From Rhodanobacter sp. DHG33 (GTDB lineage Bacteria > Pseudomonadota > Gammaproteobacteria > Xanthomonadales > Rhodanobacteraceae), in contig NZ_JACYXM010000003.1 in the NCBI RefSeq assembly GCF_014843005.1, positions 124,001 through 188,000 of the forward strand: 64,000 nt of DNA, given 5' to 3'. A model generated the notes under the pieces. It was given only the letters and a program-made list of their open reading frames with translations. It had not been told where the DNA came from and did not search any database. Below, one piece after another: positions 59,655 to 64,000 of this stretch; the first letter of the stretch is position 1, and every line of letters begins with the position of its first letter. Position numbers and translations under genes: made by a program.

Positions 59655-60488
59655 TCAGAATTTGCCGGCGCGGAAATCGGCGATCGCTTCGTGGATCTGC
59701 TCGGGCGTGTTCATCACGAACGGCCCGTAGCGCGCCACCGATTCGCCCAGCGGCCGGCCCGCGACCAGCAGCACGCGCGCCGGGGCCTCGCGGCCGCCGA
59801 TGCGCACGCTCTCGCCCGGCGACAGCACCGCCAGCTCGCTGCGCGCAAGCTTGTCGCCGGCCACCTGCGCATCCGTACCGTCGAACACGTAGGCAAAGGC
59901 ATGGTGACCTGCCGGCAGCGGGATCTCGACCTGCGCGCCCGGCTCGACCGCGATGTCCAGGTACACCGGGTCGGTGACGATGCCGGCCACCGGACCGGTG
60001 GCGCCGGCCAGTTCGCCCGCGATCACTTTTACTGCCACGCCATCCGCCGGGTGCACCGTGGGGATGCGTTCGGGCCCGATGTCCTGATAGCGCGGCGCGG
60101 CCATCTTGTCGCTGGCAGGCAGGTTCACCCACAGCTGGAAGCCCCACATCAGGCCGTTCTCCTGCTGCGGCATTTCCGAATGCAGGATGCCGCGCCCGGC
60201 GGTCATCCACTGCACGCTGCCGGGCACGAGGTCGCCGCGGTTGCCATGGTTGTCGCCATGTTGCATGTGGCCGGCCAGCATGTAGGTGACCGTCTCGAAG
60301 CCGCGGTGCGGGTGCTCAGGGAAGCCGGCGATGTAGTCGTCTGCGCTGTCGGAACGGAACTCGTCCAGCAGCAGGAAAGGATCGAGCATGTCCAGCCCGG
60401 GCTGGCCGATGACGCGCTTCAGCTTCACGCCCGCGCCGTCGGCGGTGTCGATGCCGCGGATGCGGCGGAGGATGCGGCGTTCGCTCAT
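59655..60488 (-). CDS. Pirin family protein
   Basis: Bicupin of 277 residues. The metal-binding pattern is visible in FPEHPHRGFETVTYMLAG and GRGILHSEMPQ. Some bacterial pirins oxidise quercetin or modulate pyruvate dehydrogenase; nothing here distinguishes these. ATG 60488. Located between two unknown-function genes with no operon partner evident. Confidence 0.92.
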   Translation of the reverse strand: MSERRILRRIRGIDTADGAGVKLKRVIGQPGLDMLDPFLLLDEFRSDSADDYIAGFPEHPHRGFETVTYMLAGHMQHGDNHGNRGDLVPGSVQWMTAGRGILHSEMPQQENGLMWGFQLWVNLPASDKMAAPRYQDIGPERIPTVHPADGVAVKVIAGELAGATGPVAGIVTDPVYLDIAVEPGAQVEIPLPAGHHAFAYVFDGTDAQVAGDKLARSELAVLSPGESVRIGGREAPARVLLVAGRPLGESVARYGPFVMNTPEQIHEAIADFRAGKF

Positions 60489-60588
60489 GACGATGCTCCG
60501 GTTGATGGAATGCCGCCTAAGATGCGCGCGCGGCGCGCATTACCCAAGCGCCACGCCAGGAACGGATCGTTCCCCCGGTGCGACGATC

Positions 60589-61335
60589 TCACCCCAGCCA
60601 GCGGAACGCGCGGCGTACCTCCGCTTCGGCGTTCTCCGGATAGCAGCGGCCATGGGCAAGGATTATCCGCCGTGGCCGCCAAGCCATGACCTGTTGCAGG
60701 CAGGCGCGGGCACGGGCCTTGTCGCGGAAGGTGAAACGCATGTCCAGCGGCGTCTTGCCGTCGGGATCGAGCACGCCACCCAGCCTTGCGATCCAGCGCA
60801 TCGCAAGGCCCAGCTTTGCCGGCTCGAAGTTCTCGATCAGGTCGGCGAGGATCAGCGTGCCGCTGGCGCGGTGCAGGAACACCACTTCCTCGATCGCGCG
60901 GCTGCCGCGGAAATGCAGCTGGTCGAGATCCGCGGCCCATGCCGGCTCGGGCAGGTCGCCCAGATCGGCATCGAAGGCAACCTCGATCTTCTGGCTTGCC
61001 GCGCGTTCGCGTACGCCGGGCGAGGCCCAGGCAACCGCGTCGGGATAGCGCCGCTTCCACGCGGCGATATGCGCGTAGTGCAGCTTGTTCGGCGAGACCA
61101 GGTGGCGCACGGGGCCCAACGCATCGATCTCGGCGAAAAGCGTCGCGTCGGGCGCGATCGGCGAATGGCACCACAGGCCGCCGTCGGTCAACCGCGCCAC
61201 GGTCATGCGGGTGGGGAACGGCGCGCTGCCGCCCAGCGCGGCCATGTGCACGATGGGGCCGTCGGCGATCCACAGTCCTGGCGCGACCGACTTCAGCGTA
61301 TTCAGCGGCTCGTAGAGTGGTGAGGCGACGTGCAT
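60589..61335 (-). CDS. DUF4336 domain protein (beta-lactamase-fold-like)
   Basis: 248 residues with LWIADGPIVHMAALGG, RHLVSPNKLHYAHIAAWK and FLHRASGTLILADLIENFE, which match the DUF4336 family, thought to be a degenerate metallo-beta-lactamase fold. The ATG at 61335 follows GGAGG by 11 nt; GTG 61353 is an alternative. Function unknown. Confidence 0.82.
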   Translation of the reverse strand: MHVASPLYEPLNTLKSVAPGLWIADGPIVHMAALGGSAPFPTRMTVARLTDGGLWCHSPIAPDATLFAEIDALGPVRHLVSPNKLHYAHIAAWKRRYPDAVAWASPGVRERAASQKIEVAFDADLGDLPEPAWAADLDQLHFRGSRAIEEVVFLHRASGTLILADLIENFEPAKLGLAMRWIARLGGVLDPDGKTPLDMRFTFRDKARARACLQQVMAWRPRRIILAHGRCYPENAEAEVRRAFRWLG

Positions 61336-61363
61336 GCGTCTGTTCACCTCCACGTATCGGGGA

Positions 61364-62050
61364 TCAATGCACCCAATGCCCGCTGCGCTGGCGCGGTGCC
61401 GTACCGTCGTGGCCGGCCGGCTCGTCGTGCCGCTGCACCATCGCTTCCAGTTCGGCCTCGGTGACGGGCTTGGCCTGCCAGTACTGGCCGACGGCGTCGA
61501 GCACGGCGGGAATCTGCGCGAGGCAGTCGTCGTATTCCTCGTCGCTGAGCTTCTCGAACTCGGCCTCGGCGCTGAGCACGCCGTCGTCCACCGCCAGCGC
61601 CATCACCGGGCCCAGCAGTTCCATCAGTTGCGGATCGTCGGCGAGGCGGCTTTCCCACAGTGCGGCGCGCAGGTCGATGCCGCGGCTGAAACCCTCGCAC
61701 CAGCCGGCAGCGGAGAGCGCAGGACCGGCATCCGTATCGACCTCGCCGAGGATGGGTTCGTAGGCATCCACGTCGAGTTCGGCGCTGATGGAATCGTTGA
61801 GCTTGGCCAGCAGCGCCAGCACGCGGTTGCCTTCCGCCTCGTCATCGAAGGGTTCGTGCAGCACCTCGGGCAGCCATTCGTCCGGCAACACCTGCAGCGG
61901 GCCGATCACCAGCGCGCTGAGCAGGCCGTGCACGCCATCCAGCAGCAGGCGGCCGTCACCCTCCTGCACATGGGCGCGCAGGTAGCGATCCAATTCGTCG
62001 AGCTCTTCGTCGGTGAGCGAGCTGGGCCAGTCGGACTTGCTTGTGTTCAT
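61364..62050 (-). CDS. UPF0149 (YecA/YgfB-like) protein
   Basis: 228-residue acidic helical protein: WPSSLTDEELDELDRYL and LLLDGVHGLLSALVIGP open it, GWCEGFSRGIDL is the conserved centre, and a short basic tail (RQRSGHWVH) ends it without the SEC-C zinc motif. Its ATG shares one base with the stop codon of xthA (TGATG), implying coupled translation. Role unknown; YgfB homologues affect gene regulation in Pseudomonas. Confidence 0.83.
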   Translation of the reverse strand: MNTSKSDWPSSLTDEELDELDRYLRAHVQEGDGRLLLDGVHGLLSALVIGPLQVLPDEWLPEVLHEPFDDEAEGNRVLALLAKLNDSISAELDVDAYEPILGEVDTDAGPALSAAGWCEGFSRGIDLRAALWESRLADDPQLMELLGPVMALAVDDGVLSAEAEFEKLSDEEYDDCLAQIPAVLDAVGQYWQAKPVTEAELEAMVQRHDEPAGHDGTAPRQRSGHWVH

Positions 62051-62826
62051 CAGATATCCAGTTGCAGCGTCACCGGCGTGTGGTCGGAAGGCCGTTCCCA
62101 GCGACGCGGTTCGCGGTCGATCGCCGCGGTGGTGGCGACGGGTTTCAAGATCTCGCCAAGCAGGATCAAATCGATGCGCAGGCCCATGTTGCGCCGGAAC
62201 GCGGCCTGCCGGTAGTCCCACCAGCTGAAGTGGCCGCCCTCCGGCTGGAACAGCCGGAAGCTGTCGTGCAGCCCGAGATCCGTGATGGCCTTGAGCGCGG
62301 CGCGTTCGGGCGGCGAGCAGAGGATGTCCTCGCCCCAGGCGGCGGGATCGTGCACGTCGCGGTCGTCGGGCGCGATGTTGAAATCACCCAGCACCACGAG
62401 CTTCGGATGGCGTGCAATCTCGCCCGCGAGGAATTCGCGCACGCGCTCCAGCCAGTGCAGCTTGTAGGCGTATTTCTCGTCGCCCACCGCCTTGCCGTTG
62501 ACCACGTAGAGATCGACGATGCGCAGGCCGCCCACGGTGGCGGCAAGAATGCGCCGCTGCGGGTCGTCCAGCCCCGGGATGTCGGTGACCACGTCGGCGA
62601 AATCGCCCAGTTCCTCGCGTGCGAGGATGGCCACGCCGTTGTAGGTCTTCTGCCCCGAGAACACCGTCCGGTACCCGGCCGCAGCGAGTTCGGCGGCAGG
62701 AAACTTGGTGTCCTCCAGCTTGGTTTCCTGCAGCGCCACGATGTCCGGGCTGGCGTCCTCCAGCCACTGCAGAAGCTGCGGCAGGCGCACCTTCAGCGAG
62801 TTCACGTTCCACGAGGCGATCTTCAT
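62050..62826 (-). CDS. xthA: Exodeoxyribonuclease III
   Basis: AP endonuclease / 3'-5' exonuclease of base excision repair. [18 protein letters not shown] (catalytic Glu), [15 protein letters not shown] and the final SDHTPVTL are all present in 258 residues. No Shine-Dalgarno, but a TACAAT box (62838-62833) lies 6 nt before the ATG, so the transcript may start at the ATG. Overlaps the UPF0149 gene by one base. Confidence 0.95.
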   Translation of the reverse strand: MKIASWNVNSLKVRLPQLLQWLEDASPDIVALQETKLEDTKFPAAELAAAGYRTVFSGQKTYNGVAILAREELGDFADVVTDIPGLDDPQRRILAATVGGLRIVDLYVVNGKAVGDEKYAYKLHWLERVREFLAGEIARHPKLVVLGDFNIAPDDRDVHDPAAWGEDILCSPPERAALKAITDLGLHDSFRLFQPEGGHFSWWDYRQAAFRRNMGLRIDLILLGEILKPVATTAAIDREPRRWERPSDHTPVTLQLDI

Positions 62827-63005
62827 GCGGATATTGTACGGGATGCCTCGCGGCTGAACCGATGGGAGCCACAACCGTCGCCGCGCGCGTTTTCCATGTA
62901 TGCTCGCGACGGCAAGAGCCGGGGAGGACTCGGATTTCCTGCTCCATGTTGCGGTCAGGCACACCCGCCAGGCCGCGATTCATTCATGTTTCAAAGGTAT
63001 GTGTC

Positions 63006-63215
63006 ATGTCGGAACGTCAGAGCGGTACGGTCAAGTGGTTCAACGATGCCAAGGGCTTCGGCTTCATCACGCCGGAAAGCGGTGAAGACCTGTTCGTGCA
63101 TTTCCGCGCGATCCAGGGCAACGGCTTCAAGTCGCTGCAGGAAGGCCAGCGCGTCACTTTCGTCGTCACCAAGGGCCCGAAGGGCCTGCAGGCCGAGGAA
63201 GTGCAGAAGGCCTAA
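63006..63215 (+). CDS. Cold-shock-domain protein
   Basis: 69-residue single CSD protein with RNP1 KGFGFITPE and RNP2 LFVHFRAIQ, binding single-stranded RNA/DNA as a chaperone. AAAGG lies 9 nt before the ATG. About 180 bp of untranslated sequence separates it from divergent xthA, enough for the long 5' leader usual in cold-shock genes; I could not identify a cold box. Followed by a strong terminator. Confidence 0.95.
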   Translation: MSERQSGTVKWFNDAKGFGFITPESGEDLFVHFRAIQGNGFKSLQEGQRVTFVVTKGPKGLQAEEVQKA

Positions 63216-63242
63216 GCCTTCGGTACTCCGCCGCCTGGGAAG

Positions 63243-63268
63243 GCCCGCCGCAAGGCGGGCTTTTTCTT
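63243..63268 (+). terminator. Terminator of the cold-shock gene
   Basis: GCCCGCC / GGCGGGC stem with a GCAA tetraloop (GNRA type) followed by TTTTTCTT. Confidence 0.88.
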
Positions 63269-63321
63269 TGGCGGCAACACGACATGCCGGGACATGCACC
63301 GGACAGCGCGGCAGGCGACAT

Positions 63322-63894
63322 TCAGCGCAGCGGCCTGACCATATGCTCGTGGCGGCGCCCAGCCAGCATGCGCTCGCCATCCACGGCGAAACCGAGTTTC
63401 TCGTAGAGCCGCTTCACGCCTGGCTTGGCTTCGTCCACCAGCAGGCCGATGCGCGCATGCCCGGCGCCCAGCGCTTCGGCGCACATCGCCTCGATCATCT
63501 GTGCGGCGACGCCACGGCCGCGCTGCGACGGGGCCACCGCCAGCGCGTCGAGGTAGTACTCGTCGGGAGCGCTCTCCGGCTCGTACGGCAATACACGCGA
63601 CGGATCACGGCCGCGCAGCAATGCCCGCGTCGCCGCGAACAGCGCCGGCTCGTCGCGGCCGGGATAGGCGAGGATCGCGGCCACTGCCCCGCCACCTTGA
63701 TCCAGCACCCGCACATGCGCGTGGCTGTAGCGGTTGTCGCGCCCCACGAACAGCTCGCGGAACAGTGGCCACGCCGCGCGCAACGACCCCGCGCCAGCCA
63801 GTTGCAACGCCTGCGCATCCATCGCCTCCACCAACAGCGGCACCGCTGCATCGGCGTCTTCGGGGTGCGCCTGGCGCAACAGCGGCTCCGGCAT
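63322..63894 (-). CDS. GNAT family N-acetyltransferase
   Basis: 190 residues with the acetyl-CoA loop LAVAPSQRGRGVAAQMIEAM and the C-terminal AKPGVKRLYEKLGFAVDGE typical of GNAT enzymes. Substrate unknown. Starts 1 bp after the stop of the M3 peptidase gene, so it is probably cotranscribed with it. Confidence 0.88.
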   Translation of the reverse strand: MPEPLLRQAHPEDADAAVPLLVEAMDAQALQLAGAGSLRAAWPLFRELFVGRDNRYSHAHVRVLDQGGGAVAAILAYPGRDEPALFAATRALLRGRDPSRVLPYEPESAPDEYYLDALAVAPSQRGRGVAAQMIEAMCAEALGAGHARIGLLVDEAKPGVKRLYEKLGFAVDGERMLAGRRHEHMVRPLR

Positions 63895-63895
63895 G

Positions 63896-64000
63896 TCAGT
63901 CCAGCAGGCCGTGGCTGCGCAGCAGCGCCTCCGGCTCGGGCTTGCGGCCGCGGAAGGCGGTGAAGCTTTCCAGTGCGGGGCGGCTGGCGCCCACGGAGAG
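63896..64000 (-). CDS. C-terminal end of an M3 family metallopeptidase (5' part outside window)
   Basis: Only the last 34 residues are visible: LSVGASRPALESFTAFRGR and a tail ending ALLRSHGLLD. The RPALESFTAFRGRKPEPEALL pattern is the usual C-terminus of oligopeptidase A / dipeptidyl carboxypeptidase enzymes. Assignment rests on this short tail alone. Confidence 0.6.
   Translation of the reverse strand, partial: LSVGASRPALESFTAFRGRKPEPEALLRSHGLLD

Noticed and set aside
62041-63963. A 640-codon plus-strand frame spanning xthA, the cold-shock gene and the GNAT gene
   Set aside because: Crosses three well-supported genes and a terminator; no family resemblance of its own.

Overview
The window is a 64 kb piece of a high-GC gammaproteobacterial chromosome. 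Gene content points to the Xanthomonadales, most likely Rhodanobacteraceae (Dyella, Rhodanobacter or Frateuria type). Pointers are a XanB2-type chorismatase beside an ACP, an acyltransferase and ketosynthases (aryl polyene/xanthomonadin type), the hemC-algR-algZ block, a TonB-dependent receptor next to a sugar permease and a LacI regulator, and an LplT-PlsC fusion. Assignment to genus is inference. No prophage, insertion sequence or CRISPR array was seen.

Layout. 1-6.4 kb: a secreted serine protease (cut by the left edge) divergent from the giant helicase lhr, which carries two in-frame insertions rich in small palindromes. 6.4-16 kb: a sugar-uptake regulon (GH20 hexosaminidase, TonB receptor, glucokinase, FucP/NagP-type permease, LacI regulator) with matching operators in both arms of the glk/permease divergent promoter. 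16-22 kb: hemF, then six aryl polyene-type genes (two ketosynthase-like proteins, GT2, acyltransferase, ACP, chorismatase). 22-32 kb: glmU, a lipoprotein, and the complete ATP synthase operon atpIBEFHAGDC with hairpin repeats in its gaps. 32-41 kb: phasin, queD, then a tightly coupled carbohydrate operon: 28-codon leader ORF, a phosphoglucose isomerase fused to a ROK glucokinase, 6-phosphogluconate dehydrogenase, a GH15 glucoamylase-like enzyme, a glycogen-synthase-like glycosyltransferase and a GH57 amylase-like enzyme. 41.4 kb: elongator tRNA-Met. 41.7-45.5 kb: rppH, bfd, bfr, erpA, nudC and an AmpE-like membrane protein. 45.5-52 kb: LplT-PlsC fusion, Bax-inhibitor family protein, DUF2945/DUF488 pair, WYL regulator, an unknown membrane protein and a DUF481 outer-membrane protein. 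52-58.6 kb: hemC-algR-algZ, DUF488, GT2, parB-parA-rsmG. 58.8-64 kb: a small SPFH protein, pirin, DUF4336, UPF0149, xthA, a cold-shock protein, a GNAT acetyltransferase and the tail of an M3 peptidase.

How genes work together. The 32.9-41.2 kb operon is the most unusual part. GH15 and GH57 enzymes can release or remodel glucose units from alpha-glucans. The kinase half of the fusion would phosphorylate the freed glucose, and the isomerase half and Gnd would carry it into glycolysis or the pentose phosphate route. The [12 protein letters not shown] and atp-glmU blocks, adjacent near oriC in many proteobacteria, lie here in the same orientation but about 24 kb apart, so this window is probably close to the replication origin. 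Several genes without a Shine-Dalgarno sequence (queD, xthA, bfd) have -10-like hexamers 6-7 nt before the start codon, suggesting leaderless transcripts.

Functional calls come from reading translated sequence and remembered family motifs; no database search was possible.
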